A stretch of DNA of 22,693 bases from contig JAITQT010000435.1 of assembly GCA_031288745.1 (NCBI GenBank), positions 1 through 22,693 of the forward strand, given 5' to 3'. Under the pieces are notes generated by a model. That model was not told the origin of the DNA and did not search any database. It saw only the letters and a program-made list of their open reading frames with translations. Within the stretch, counting starts at the first letter, position 1. Each line of letters opens with the position of its first letter. The translations under genes were made by a program, and so were the position numbers. The stretch comes from Deltaproteobacteria bacterium. Its GTDB lineage: Bacteria; Desulfobacterota; Desulfarculia; Adiutricales; Adiutricaceae. Below are positions 7,295-17,217 of the stretch, in pieces.

Positions 7295-10200
7295 ATGACA
7301 AAAATCGGCTTATACGACAGCGCCAACGAGCACGACGGTTGCGGCGTCGGCTGTGTGGTCAGATTAGACGGAAAATCCAACCACGAGGTAGTAGCCTTGG
7401 GCCTTAAGCTGGTGGTCAATATGACCCACCGTGGTGCGGCCGGGGCCGATGCTGATAGCGGCGACGGGGCTGGTATCCTTATCCGTATACCCCACCTTTT
7501 TTTTTCTGAGACATTTGAGCGCGCCCTACCGCCCGAAGGGCAATATGGACTGGGCCACGTCTTTTTACCTTCTGAAGAGGCTTCTTCTTCGCGCTGTCGG
7601 GAAATGATTGAAAATTTGGCTGAGTCTAACGGCTGGAAACTAGCAGCCTGGCGGCCAACTCCGGTCGAGCCTTCAGCCTTAGGTAGCTTAGCTGCCCAAA
7701 CCAGGCCCTCCATTTGGCAGTTTGTCGTTTATTCCCCTCAAAGAAACGGCGAAGACCAAAACGAACTCGAAAGGCGGCTCTATGTCCTTAGAAAGCTCTT
7801 AGAAAAAAAAGCAGCCGAATCTGGTTTAGACGCCGATAGTTTTTATATCCCTAGCCTATCGTGCCGTACCATTGTCTATAAAGGCATGATGATGGCCTCC
7901 CAACTAGCCGCCTTCTATCCCGATTTAGTAGACGAACGTCTCCAAAGCCCTTTAGCCGTGGTCCACCAGCGCTATAGCACCAACACCTTCCCCTCCTGGC
8001 GACTCTCCCAGCCTTTTAGGGGACTAGCCCATAACGGAGAAATTAACACTATTAAAGGTAATCGCGCTTGGCTGACGGCTAGAGAGCCCAATCTTAGCTC
8101 CCCTCTCTTTGGTGAGGATATTAAAAAGCTCTTCCCCATCATCGAACCCGATTCTTCAGATTCGGCTAGTTTAGATAATAGCTTAGAGTTTCTAATTAGA
8201 GGAGGCAGAGAACTCCATCATGCTCTAACTATGCTTATTCCTCAAGCTTGGGGGCAAAAGTACCCTATGAGCCTAAATCTTAGGGGCTTTTTTGAGTATC
8301 ACGCCGGGCTCATGGAGCCTTGGGACGGCCCGGCTGCGGTGGTGGCCTCCGACGGACTAAATGTGGCTGCGGCCTTAGATAGAAACGGCCTCAGACCTGC
8401 CCGCTATAGCCTAACCGACCAAGGCCTTTTGGTCTTTGCCTCCGAAAGCGGGGCAGTGGAACTAGAAAGGTCTAAAATCATTGACATGGGCTCTCTACGG
8501 CCCGGCCAAATGGTCTTAGCCGAAGTAGGCTCGGGGAGACTATTAAAAAACACTGAAGTTAAAAGCTGGCTAGCCAGACAGCGCCCCTACCGGCGTTGGG
8601 TCTCTGAAAACCGCCTTGATATCCCCGGCTTTTTCTCTTCTCCCACTACCTTGACCAAAAGCCTAGACGATCTAGCCTATCGACAAGCCCTATTTGGCTA
8701 CAACCGCGACGACACGGAAATCCTTTTAGCTCCCATGGCTTCCAACGGGGCCGAGCCCAACGGCTCTATGGGGGCCGATATCCCCTTGGCTGTTTTAGAC
8801 TCTCAACCTCAGTCTCTCTTTTCTTTTTTCCGTCAGCAGTTTGCCCAAATCACCAACCCTCCTATCGATCCCATTCGCGAGGAGCTGGTGATGAGCCTTA
8901 TGACCTTTATTGGCTACGACCCCAATATCTTAAACGAAGAGCCTAGGCAGGCCAGGTTAGTTAAGCTCGCCCATCCATTTTTATCTAACGATGATCTTAA
9001 AAGACTAGAAGATCTTAAATACGACGACTTTAATAGCGTTACCCTTCAGGCCGTCTTTAGCCCACCAGCGCTTGGAGCGGCACCTGGAGCAGCCCTAAGC
9101 GAGGCCTTAACGAGACTAGAAAAAGAAGCTGAGCTTGCGGCCAGGGGGGCAACTCATATTATCGTTATTAGCGATAAAAAAGCCGGACGTTTTGGCAATG
9201 AGCTTAGCACGTTACTGCCTATCCCCTCGCTTTTAGCCGTGGCCGCAGTCAATAGAAAACTTTTAGAAATTGGAAAACGCGTCTCCATCGGAATTGTCGT
9301 TGAAACTGGAGACGCCCTTGAAGTAAGCCACATGGCCATGCTCTTAAGCTTGGGAGCCTCGGCCATAAACCCGTGGCTAGCCTATGAAACAGTGTTAGAT
9401 TTATCGGTCAGAGGGTTCCTCGCTACCGAGATGAGCCCGACCACGGCGGTAGAAAACTACGTCCAGGCCCTGCGTAAGGGGCTACTTAAGATAATGAGCA
9501 AGATGGGCATTTCCACCTTAAGGGGCTATCGCGGGGCTCAAATATTCGAGGCCGTGGGCTTAGGCCCAGAACTAATGGATAAGTACTTTCCTCAAATACC
9601 CTCTAAAGTGGGGGGTTTAAATTTAGGGCATATTGAAGAGGGGGCCCTAGAGCGCTTTGAGCTCTCTAAGGCCTATCACCCCTCTAAAAGCTTAGAATTA
9701 GGCACGCCAAAGCTCCTGCCCACCGGAGGGGTCTACCGCTATCGCCTAGATGGGGAAAAACACCTCTGGTCTCCTAAAACCATAACCTCTCTCCAAAGAG
9801 CGGTCCGAGAAAACAATTACGCCATTTACAAAGAGTATGCCTCTCTTATTAACGATCAATCTAAGAAAACCTTTACTTTAAGAGGTTTACTAGACTTTAA
9901 ACCCGGCCCCCCTATACCTATAGAAGAAGTTGAACCCGAAAACGAGCTAGTTAAACGCTTTTGCACCGGGGCCATGAGCTTTGGCTCTTTATCAAAAGAA
10001 GCCCACGAAACCATGGCTTTGGCCATGAACTCTTTAGGGGCCAGAAGCAATAGCGGCGAGGGCGGAGAAGACCCGGCCCGTTATAAGCCTAGGAATGATG
10101 GACAATCAAGCGTCTCGGCGGTCAAGCAAGTCGCTAGCGGCCGCTTTGGGGTGACGATGGAATACCTTGCCCACGCTAAAGAGCTTCAAATTAAGATTAG

Positions 10201-11860
10201 CCAAGGGGCCAAACCAGGTGAAGGGGGCCAGCTCCCAGGGCACAAAGTTGATAGTGAAATCGGCCGCGTTAGACACTCCATCCCCGGGGTTACTCTCATC
10301 TCCCCCCCACCCCATCACGATATCTACTCCATCGAAGATATTGCTCAGCTTATTTACGATCTTCACCAAGCGGCCGACCAGGCTACCGTTTGCGTTAAGC
10401 TCGTTAGCGTGGTGGGCGTGGGCACTATCGCAGCCGGGGTGGCTAAGGCCATGGCCGAATCAATTCTCATCAGCGGCTTTGACGGCGGCACCGGGGCCGC
10501 CCCGCTCTCTTCCATTCGCCACGCCGGGGCCCCTTGGGAGATAGGCTTAGCTGAAACTCAGCAAACTTTGGTTTTAAATAATCTTCGCACTAGAGTGAGG
10601 CTTCAAGTAGACGGCCAGATGAAAACTGGCCGCGACGTGGCCGTGGCCGCCCTGTTGGGTGCCGATGAGTTCGGCTTTGCCACTTCCGTTCTAGTTTCCA
10701 TGGGCTGCCTGATGATGCGCAAGTGCCACACCAACACTTGCCCCGTAGGCGTGGCCACCCAAGATCCTAAAATGAGGGCCCGCTTTAGCGGCTCTCCCGA
10801 ACACGTTAAAAATTACTTTACCTTTGTCGCTCGCGAGCTAAGAGAGATTATGGCCTTTATGGGCTTTAAAAAAATAGAGGACATGATCGGCCAAGTCGAT
10901 AGGTTAACCCCTAAAACAGAAACTAGGCTTTTAACCGACCGCGGGCTTGATTATTCTGCTATTCTCTATAAGCCTTTAGCCAAGGACTTAAGATTTATTT
11001 CCTACGCTCCCAAACCTTGGCCAGAGACCTTTGACGATAGGGTTTTACCTAGACTAACTAAAGCTATAGAGGCAGCCGACCCTATAGTGATAGAAGAAAG
11101 GGTAAAGAACACTGATAGGACGGTGGGAGCAAAGATCTCTAGTAGAGTAGCTCGCCGCTATGGTCTAGCCGGGCTTCCAGAAGATACTATCACTCTAAAG
11201 ATTCACGGCATTGCCGGTCAATCCTTCGGGGCCTTTTGCTCTCGAGGCCTAACCCTTGATCTCATAGGGGAGGCCAACGATTACGTTGGTAAAGGCCTCT
11301 CTGGGGCTAGGTTAATTATAAGACCGGCTGAAAACCTACATGTTGATTTTGATCCAGCTGTAAACACCATTGCCGGAAACGTAGTCCTCTACGGGGCCAC
11401 CTCAGGGGAACTTTACATGTATGGTCTAGCCGGAGAGCGCTTTGCAGTGCGCAATAGCGGGGCTCTGGCCGTGGTCGAGGGCGTGGGTGACCACGGCTGC
11501 GAGTACATGACCGGAGGACGGGTAGTGGTCTTAGGAAAAACCGGGGTAAACTTTGCCGCTGGCATGAGCGGAGGGCTAGCCTACGTCTACGATTCCGACG
11601 GTTTATTTGATAACCACTGCAACTTAGAGATGGTCGATCTCGATCTTTTAGATGAAAAAGATGAAAAAGAACTAAAAATACTTATCTCTCGCCACGCCTT
11701 TTTTACTGGTAGTCAATCGGCCAAAAGGATACTAGCTAACTGGCGTTTAGAAAAGAGCCACTTTATCAAAGTCTTTCCCATGGAATTTAGAAGGGGCATA
11801 GCCCTTGAATCGCGGGCCTACTCGAACCTAAAGGCCCTAGGTTTAGATCAAACTTCCTAA
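7295..11860 (+). CDS. gltB: Glutamate synthase (NADPH) large subunit
   Basis: The 1521-residue protein is full length for bacterial GltB, which with GltD makes two glutamates from glutamine and 2-oxoglutarate. The glutamine amidotransferase domain comes first. Its nucleophile is Cys16 in NEHDGCGVG, preceded by a 15-residue propeptide that is normally cleaved; HRGAAGADADSGDGAGI follows. After the central domain comes the FMN/2-oxoglutarate domain with CTGAMSFGSLSKEAHE and NSGEGGEDPARY. The 3Fe-4S ligands are Cys1138, Cys1144 and Cys1149 in CLMMRKCHTNTCPVG. The C-terminal glycine-rich beta-helix holds GASGGLAYV-type repeats near GMSGGLAYVYD. I chose the ATG at 7295 over an upstream in-frame TTG because GAGG lies eight bases before it and the family propeptide length fits. 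The gene is intact. Confidence 0.97.
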   Translation: MTKIGLYDSANEHDGCGVGCVVRLDGKSNHEVVALGLKLVVNMTHRGAAGADADSGDGAGILIRIPHLFFSETFERALPPEGQYGLGHVFLPSEEASSSRCREMIENLAESNGWKLAAWRPTPVEPSALGSLAAQTRPSIWQFVVYSPQRNGEDQNELERRLYVLRKLLEKKAAESGLDADSFYIPSLSCRTIVYKGMMMASQLAAFYPDLVDERLQSPLAVVHQRYSTNTFPSWRLSQPFRGLAHNGEINTIKGNRAWLTAREPNLSSPLFGEDIKKLFPIIEPDSSDSASLDNSLEFLIRGGRELHHALTMLIPQAWGQKYPMSLNLRGFFEYHAGLMEPWDGPAAVVASDGLNVAAALDRNGLRPARYSLTDQGLLVFASESGAVELERSKIIDMGSLRPGQMVLAEVGSGRLLKNTEVKSWLARQRPYRRWVSENRLDIPGFFSSPTTLTKSLDDLAYRQALFGYNRDDTEILLAPMASNGAEPNGSMGADIPLAVLDSQPQSLFSFFRQQFAQITNPPIDPIREELVMSLMTFIGYDPNILNEEPRQARLVKLAHPFLSNDDLKRLEDLKYDDFNSVTLQAVFSPPALGAAPGAALSEALTRLEKEAELAARGATHIIVISDKKAGRFGNELSTLLPIPSLLAVAAVNRKLLEIGKRVSIGIVVETGDALEVSHMAMLLSLGASAINPWLAYETVLDLSVRGFLATEMSPTTAVENYVQALRKGLLKIMSKMGISTLRGYRGAQIFEAVGLGPELMDKYFPQIPSKVGGLNLGHIEEGALERFELSKAYHPSKSLELGTPKLLPTGGVYRYRLDGEKHLWSPKTITSLQRAVRENNYAIYKEYASLINDQSKKTFTLRGLLDFKPGPPIPIEEVEPENELVKRFCTGAMSFGSLSKEAHETMALAMNSLGARSNSGEGGEDPARYKPRNDGQSSVSAVKQVASGRFGVTMEYLAHAKELQIKISQGAKPGEGGQLPGHKVDSEIGRVRHSIPGVTLISPPPHHDIYSIEDIAQLIYDLHQAADQATVCVKLVSVVGVGTIAAGVAKAMAESILISGFDGGTGAAPLSSIRHAGAPWEIGLAETQQTLVLNNLRTRVRLQVDGQMKTGRDVAVAALLGADEFGFATSVLVSMGCLMMRKCHTNTCPVGVATQDPKMRARFSGSPEHVKNYFTFVARELREIMAFMGFKKIEDMIGQVDRLTPKTETRLLTDRGLDYSAILYKPLAKDLRFISYAPKPWPETFDDRVLPRLTKAIEAADPIVIEERVKNTDRTVGAKISSRVARRYGLAGLPEDTITLKIHGIAGQSFGAFCSRGLTLDLIGEANDYVGKGLSGARLIIRPAENLHVDFDPAVNTIAGNVVLYGATSGELYMYGLAGERFAVRNSGALAVVEGVGDHGCEYMTGGRVVVLGKTGVNFAAGMSGGLAYVYDSDGLFDNHCNLEMVDLDLLDEKDEKELKILISRHAFFTGSQSAKRILANWRLEKSHFIKVFPMEFRRGIALESRAYSNLKALGLDQTS

Positions 11861-11862
11861 GT

Positions 11863-12065
11863 GTCCGGGTTCACCAATGTGAACGTATAAGGGCCTGTTC
11901 ACAAGACACAACGTTGCGGGCCAAGCCTATTGAAAGAGACGACACCTACTACAACAATGTAGCCCCCTATAGGAGCTTGGTAATTTTAACTTTAATCCAA
12001 GTTAAAATATATGGTTGGAGCAGAGAGCTAAGTAGAAACCTCAAAAGAGCTTTGGTGATCGGTTA
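11863..12065 (+). repeat. Repeat A, copy 3 (internally deleted)
   Basis: It begins within three bases of the gltB stop codon, with GGTTCAC-CAAT-GTGAACG, and ends GGTGATCGGTTA. Compared with copy 2 it lacks about 80 bases between the AGTAGAAACC segment and the right end. A 60-codon open frame covers it, matching the KPIERDD frame of the other copies. Together with repeat B copy 2 it fills the gap between gltB and gltD. Confidence 0.75.
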
Positions 12066-12183
12066 CCTTCCTAAAAAGTATATTTATATTTTTTAATTGT
12101 ACCCTTGATCTTTTTTAGAGAGGCTTTATGTAATTAATAAGTTTTAAGATTAACTATTAACTAATTTTTTTGACTTAACAAAC

Positions 12184-12295
12184 GATCTAAATGCAAAAAA
12201 AACTCCCATTATCCGTTTTCAAAATTTGAATATCTACTTATTGCTAGTTAATTTTTTAGACTATTGCGCTTTTAAAATGTTTTTGCGTTTTCATC
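12184..12295 (-). mobile_element. Repeat B, copy 2 (degenerate, 112 bp)
   Basis: The copy starts GATCTAAATGCAAAAA and ends TTTTTGCGTTTTCATC. Its interior (CTAGTTAATTTTTTAGACTAT) aligns over the whole length with the reverse complement of copies 1 and 3. The flanks AACAAA and AAGAAA may be an eroded target duplication. The inverted repeats have decayed more than in other copies, so this is an old insertion. It ends 30 bp before the gltD start. Confidence 0.75.
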
Positions 12296-12325
12296 AAGAA
12301 ATAAGTCGACCTTACGGTGTTTTTT

Positions 12326-13714
12326 ATGAGCCGATATAGACCTATTGCTGAAAGAATTAAAGATTATAAACCAGTCGAACTAAGGCTTAACCAGGCTGAA
12401 CTGACTGCCGCCCTTAAGCACTGCCAAGACTGTGGCATCCCCTTTTGTCACGCCGATGGCTGCACCTTAGCTAACCTTATCCCGGAAATCAATAACGACG
12501 CTCTTTGCGGGCGCTGGGAATCGGCCCTAGCTAGACTTCTAGAAACTAACCCCTTCCCTGAGTTTACCGGCCGCATCTGCCCAGCTTTGTGCGAGGGAGC
12601 TTGTGTTCAAGCTTTAAACGAAGAGCCTGTTCCAGACCGCTTAGTTGAGCTTGAGGTTATTGAGCGGGCCTTTGAAAAGGGCTTAATCTCGCCAGTAAAG
12701 CCCGAACGCAGTCTTGATTTTGATGTGGGGGTAGTGGGCTCTGGGCCCGCTGGCCTTGCCTGCGCCCACGCTTTAATTAGAGCGGGAGCAGCGGTTACGG
12801 TCTACGAAAGAGATCTTAAGGCCGGGGGCTTTCTGCGTTACGGAATCCCTGATTTTAAATTGGAAAAGAGCGTTATAGATCGTAGGCTCGATCTTATGAA
12901 GCGCGAGGGGGTCCGCTTTTTGACCGGGGTAGAGGCGGGAGTCGATATCTCGGCTAGGCTTTTAAGAAAGCGCCACCAAGTCTTAATCTTAGCTGTTGGG
13001 GCTAGAAAAAAGAGGGATTTAAACATCCCTGGTAGAGATTTAAACGGAGTATTTTTCGCCACCGATTATCTCTCAGCTCAAAACAAAGTGGTGGGCGGGG
13101 AACTAGAAGCTCTGCCCCCCTCGCTTAATGCGGCCGGCCGCAAAGTGGTGGTTATCGGGGGGGGTGACACTGGCAGCGACTGCATGGGCACGGCTTGGCG
13201 ACAAGGGGCCTCTGAAGTCTGGCAATTTGAGATTATGCCTAGGCCGCCGTTGCAAAGAGGAGAGGATAACCCTTGGCCTCAGTGGCCTAGGATCTTAAGG
13301 ACCTCTTCTAGTCACCTTGAGGGCGGTAGAAGGCTTTGGAATGTCACTACCTTAGAATTTTTAGCCAACTCAGAAATCCCAAGTCTCTTAAGGGCCTTAC
13401 GCTGCCAAGAGGTCGAGTGGGAAATTAAAGAGGGTAAACTTATAAGACCCATACCCAAGCCTGGCTCGGAATTTATTAGAGAGGCCGACTTAGTTTTGCT
13501 AGCCATGGGCTTTACTGGCCCCGAGTCGAGCCCTCTAATTTCAGAATCAAGCCCCAAACCAGACTCCTTTGGAAGGATAGAACCGGGCTTATACGTTACG
13601 GGGGACGCCTATAACGGACCCTCCTTAGTGGTCAGAGCCATTAACGAGGGACTTAAAACGGCCGCTACTGTTATTGGCGATAGACCAGATTATTCTTGTT
13701 TACTAACCGGCTGA
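12326..13714 (+). CDS. gltD: Glutamate synthase (NADPH) small subunit
   Basis: The 462-residue flavoprotein passes electrons from NADPH through FAD and two 4Fe-4S clusters to GltB. The N-terminal cluster region has Cys33, Cys36, Cys41 and Cys46 (CQDCGIPFCHADGC) and Cys85, Cys89 and Cys93 (CPALCEGAC). The FAD site is GVVGSGPAGLACAHA (about 135-149). The NADPH site is VVVIGGGDTGSDC. The C-terminal GLYVTGDAYNGPSLVV motif closes the FAD domain. I chose the ATG at 12326 over a GTG nine bases earlier because MSRYRPIAER aligns with family starts. No good ribosome site is seen. Normally gltD lies next to gltB; here two mobile repeats separate them by 465 bp, so it may need its own promoter. Confidence 0.96.
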   Translation: MSRYRPIAERIKDYKPVELRLNQAELTAALKHCQDCGIPFCHADGCTLANLIPEINNDALCGRWESALARLLETNPFPEFTGRICPALCEGACVQALNEEPVPDRLVELEVIERAFEKGLISPVKPERSLDFDVGVVGSGPAGLACAHALIRAGAAVTVYERDLKAGGFLRYGIPDFKLEKSVIDRRLDLMKREGVRFLTGVEAGVDISARLLRKRHQVLILAVGARKKRDLNIPGRDLNGVFFATDYLSAQNKVVGGELEALPPSLNAAGRKVVVIGGGDTGSDCMGTAWRQGASEVWQFEIMPRPPLQRGEDNPWPQWPRILRTSSSHLEGGRRLWNVTTLEFLANSEIPSLLRALRCQEVEWEIKEGKLIRPIPKPGSEFIREADLVLLAMGFTGPESSPLISESSPKPDSFGRIEPGLYVTGDAYNGPSLVVRAINEGLKTAATVIGDRPDYSCLLTG

Positions 13715-13773
13715 ACTTATATTTGATTTTTTATCATTCAATAATTAAAAATTAACTAAAGAGCGTTTAATTT

Positions 13774-14688
13774 ATGATTCTAATATTAGGCTGCGACGGC
13801 CAATTGGGCCGCGAGCTGGGGGCGACCTTAGCCCCTTTAGGCCCGTTGACCCTCTGGGGCCGAAGAGAAACCGATTTAACCAATTTTAAAGCTTTGGAAA
13901 AGAGCCTATCAGATCTTGCCCCCAAGGTCATAGTTAACGCCGCAGCCTTCACAGCGGTGGACCTAGCCGAAATCCAAGAGGAGCTGGCCAGAAAAGTTAA
14001 CGCCGGAGCCCCCGAACTTTTGGCCCATTGGGCCAAAAAAAATGGCTCCTTTCTCGTCCATTACTCAACCGATTACGTCTACGACGGCCAAAAAACAGGC
14101 CCTTGGCTGGAAAGCGATCCGACTGGGCCTTTAAACGCCTACGGCCGGACCAAATTAGAAGGCGATCGAGCCGTAATGGATAGCGGCTGCCAATTTTTAA
14201 TCTTTCGAACGAGCTGGGTCTTTTCTCTATTCGGGCGCAATTTTCCCCTAACAATTTTGCGTCTAGCAGCCCAAAGAGAAAGCTTAGAAATTAACTGCGA
14301 TCAAAAAGGGGCCCCGACTTCGGCTGAATTTTTGGCCCAAACTACAGCCCTAGCCCTTAGAGCGCGCTTAACTGGGCAAGGCCCCCAAGGGTTATATCAT
14401 CTTTGCGCCCAAGGCTCAACCAGCTGGTTTGACTATGCCCAAGTCATTGTGGAAAAAGCCTTAAGTTTAGGCTTTGAGCTAAAAGCCAAAAGGAAATCAA
14501 TAACTCCAACCTACGGTCCCGATCCAAGTCGGCCGGCTTTAAGACCGATTAACTCGGAATTAAATTGTCAAAAAATTGAAAAAGATCTTAATCTTTATCG
14601 CCCGCCTTGGAGCTATTATCTAGATAGACTCTTAAGAGATTTAATCACTTTAGATAGGCTGGGGCCTTGGCCTAAGCCTTTGAACTAA
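13774..14688 (+). CDS. rmlD: dTDP-4-dehydrorhamnose reductase (RmlD/RfbD)
   Basis: The 304-residue short-chain dehydrogenase-type enzyme catalyses the last step of dTDP-L-rhamnose synthesis, reducing dTDP-4-dehydrorhamnose with NAD(P)H. The nucleotide motif GCDGQLG is at 6-12, and VNAAAFTAVDLAE (54-66) is a family block. The catalytic triad is Thr99 with Tyr123 and Lys127, in STDYVYDG and YGRTKLEGD. The C-terminal half contains the expected FRTSWVFS and SRPALRP motifs. It starts 59 bp after gltD, so it may be co-transcribed. The other rml genes are absent from the window. A related sugar-nucleotide reductase cannot be fully excluded. Confidence 0.9.
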   Translation: MILILGCDGQLGRELGATLAPLGPLTLWGRRETDLTNFKALEKSLSDLAPKVIVNAAAFTAVDLAEIQEELARKVNAGAPELLAHWAKKNGSFLVHYSTDYVYDGQKTGPWLESDPTGPLNAYGRTKLEGDRAVMDSGCQFLIFRTSWVFSLFGRNFPLTILRLAAQRESLEINCDQKGAPTSAEFLAQTTALALRARLTGQGPQGLYHLCAQGSTSWFDYAQVIVEKALSLGFELKAKRKSITPTYGPDPSRPALRPINSELNCQKIEKDLNLYRPPWSYYLDRLLRDLITLDRLGPWPKPLN

Positions 14689-14946
14689 GCGCTAAATCTC
14701 AAGCTTAAATGTTCCTTCCATATTTCTCCTCGCCCTTAGCTCTCCCATAGCTCTTAAAGCTCAAAGTAAGATTCACGATTCGCCCTTAACTTTTAGCTAG
14801 TTTCGCCTACCTTTCTCCTGGGCTCTCCCGGCTCAAAAATAGTTTTCACAGTTCCCCCTCTATAGCTCTTCGCCATCGGCCCGCAGCCTTTGACGTTTTT
14901 AAAAATAAGCCTTGAACGATATCTGTTAAAAATTAACGTCCTAGCG

Positions 14947-14952
14947 TATAAT
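14947..14952 (+). promoter_or_regulatory. Isolated TATAAT -10 box
   Basis: A perfect TATAAT in GCGTATAATGGCCAAAA, similar in context to the one before dgkA (CTATAATGACCAAAT). The hexamer 17 bp upstream (GTTAAA) is poor. It may once have driven the AT-rich membrane gene that begins 230 bp later. Confidence 0.25.
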
Positions 14953-15079
14953 GGCCAAAAAAAGTAAAAAGGCATAATATGAAATATATCAAAAACGATT
15001 GCGGAGTTTTCAAGGTCGGCTAGACGTCAATATAATTCGCTAGCCCTAGAATTTTTGAGGCGCTTATCGAAAAGAGAAC

Positions 15080-15105
15080 CGGTCAGACTGACCGCCTTAT
15101 TTTTT
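15080..15105 (+). terminator. Terminator-like hairpin before the AT-rich duplicated genes
   Basis: CGGTCA pairs perfectly with TGACCG around a GAC loop, followed closely by a run of T (TTATTTTTT). It could close the rmlD transcript, about 390 bp downstream of that gene, or mark the edge of the acquired AT-rich segment. Confidence 0.45.
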
Positions 15106-15178
15106 GGCCAAGTCCAAATACTTTTATTATTTATAATTATATTGTTATATATTAATATTCCACTATACAGAATAATTT

Positions 15179-16977
15179 ATGGCTATAAAAAAACTTTATC
15201 TAATAGCTATTGCTATATTTGTTTGTCTTTCTTTGTCATACCCAGAATTTTTTATAGATGATAAAAAATGTATGTTTACAATAGATTATTTTAATAATAT
15301 AAAATTATCCTTAAGTGCTTATTCATCTTAAAAAAATGGACAATTTCCACCTCTTATTGCTGAAAATACTATTTGTAATCTCGGGTACCCGGTTCATCTA
15401 TTTTATTCACCAATTCCATATATATTTTTTTCTTTATTTAATTTTTTATTACCTAATATTATTTTTTCTCATTTGCTTTTACTATTTGTTTTTTAATTTT
15501 TTAGCTTTTATATTTATTTTTTTATTAATAAAATATTTAATTAGAGAGGATATTTATGCCCTAACTGCTTCTTTCGTTTACGTCTGCGCTCCATATCTGA
15601 CTATATGCAGACTAATTAGAGGAGCTTATTGTGAATTTTTTGCCATGTGTTTATTACCACCTACTTTATTTTTTATCTTAAGATATATTAATAAATTTTC
15701 AATTAAATATTTATTTTTCTCAGTTTTTTTTCTTTTTTTATTATTAAATAAACATCTAATTACCTTGTTTTATTTTCTATTATTTTCATTATTTTTTTTA
15801 TTTTGCCAATTTATTCTTCTTTTAAAATATTATTGGCAAACCAACAAATCGTTTTTTTTAAGGAAATTTGGTAAAAGATTTTTATTATTATCTTCAATCC
15901 TATTTTTTAGTATATTAATTTCATCATGGTCATTTTTTCCTATTATTCTTTATAAAAATTTATCTATAAAATCATTTTTTTTAATTGATACATTATTTAG
16001 ATATAAGGAATTAACTTCTATATTATCACTCTTCAGTTTAAGCGATGTTTCTCCTAATTTTTATACTCAATATAAATATTTTAAACTTAAAACTGGATTT
16101 TTATTAAATATATCATTACTTTTATTTATATTAATAGGATATAAGAGTAAATTAAATTATTTTTTTTCTATTTTAATAACTCAACTTTTTATATTAATAT
16201 TAATTATCTACCCTTTTAGTTAAAATTTTATATTACAACCTATTTTTAAATTTTCTCAATTCTCATACAGATATTTATCATTATTTGCTTTGTTTGGCAC
16301 TATTATATTGATATTAACATTAAAAACTCTCATAGGTAAGCTTAATTTTGAAAGAGATACTTTAAAAATTTTTATTTGTTTGCTAATAATATTTTATTCT
16401 GTTATTGAAATCAAGCCATATTTAAACACAACTGATTTTGGTCCTAATTCTCAAAAAAAATGCTAATATAGATGAAATAAAAAATATAGAATATTTTTAT
16501 AGTAATTTAACTAATGATTATCTTTATTTTAACAATAAAATAGACCCATATATTCCTTTAGTTGAACCTAAATTTTTAATCAAACGTGCACATTTCAATA
16601 ATGCGGCTAAAAATAATTTTACCGTAGATTTATCAGATTATTCATCTATTGATGGCTTTAAAGGATTTTTAGACTTTGAGTTTTTGTATTATCCAGGGTT
16701 ACAAAATATTAATATATCTCTAGATGGACAAAATTATACTAATGCATAATTATTATTTTCTAAATCACAAATATTGCTTAAAAATAAAACTGAATCACGT
16801 ACCTTTTATTTTTTACGTCTTGCTAATTTACCAACTAATGGAATTTTAACAGTTGATGCTCACTTTAAAGGCTTACCTTTTGCAAATTTATTAAATATTT
16901 TATCTATTTGTACATTTTTTTCATTACTTTTAATTTTAAGCGTAAAAAAAATAACAAGCAAAAAAACAACCTCTTAA
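15179..16977 (+). pseudogene. Broken PTPS-related (GT-C-like) membrane protein, copy 1
   Basis: This is the diverged and broken twin of 17448-19295. It starts MAIKKLYLIA and follows copy 2 residue by residue. A TAA at 15329-15331 stops it after codon 50. A frameshift near 15470-15490 moves the homology into another frame. Another TAA replaces an arginine codon at 16221-16223. A second frameshift falls near 16450, and TAA interrupts again at 16747-16749. The homology ends at 16977. Recognisable parts include IKLSLSAY, the loop motif PYLTICRLIRGAYCEFFAM, many membrane helices and the C-terminal extracytoplasmic domain (PYIPLVEPKFLIKRAHF). With five lesions it is clearly non-functional. Base composition is extremely AT-rich, unlike the flanking metabolic genes. 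Confidence 0.85.
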
Positions 16978-17217
16978 CCATAATCGTTCACCAGAATTTC
17001 CGAATTTAGAAAAAAAACAAGCCTCCAGATTTTTCACCGGAGGGGTGGTCATATAAAAAATTTCGACCTGTGTAATTGGACGATAGTATAGCCTAGCAAG
17101 CCGTTTAGCCAATTTTGCCGACTATTACCCTTTAAATCAATTGGCTCCATTGCCAATTTAGAAGGAAATCTGGAATGACACCTTGATGGAGGAGGTTTTT
17201 TCCGTTTGCTCATAAAT
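16978..17217. other. Spacer between the two membrane-protein copies
   Basis: No gene. It begins with CGTTCACCAGAATTTCC, which faintly recalls the end of repeat A. CCTCCAG (17022-17028) pairs with CCGGAGG (17037-17043), next to a run of A at 17010-17018. Read on the minus strand this looks like a terminator, but no minus-strand gene precedes it. Confidence 0.35.

Larger units (their letters stand above)
14689..15178. other. Intergenic region with a degenerate direct repeat and two hairpins
   Basis: No gene is recognised. A loosely conserved unit occurs twice, at 14723-14785 and 14812-14858. Each has TTTCTCCT, GCTCTCCC, GCTCAAA, TTCAC and a C-rich end in the same order. GGCTAG (15018-15023) pairs with CTAGCC (15040-15045). 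A second hairpin at 15080-15094 is listed separately. A TATAAT lies at 14947-14952. Confidence 0.4.

Noticed and set aside
12317..12325. Upstream GTG start for gltD
   Set aside because: It adds three residues (M-F-F) not expected in the family; MSRYRP at 12326 fits better.
15315..16223. 302-codon frame taken as a separate membrane protein
   Set aside because: Its first part is out of frame with the homologous twin; only the portion after about 15485 is the real frame of pseudogene copy 1.
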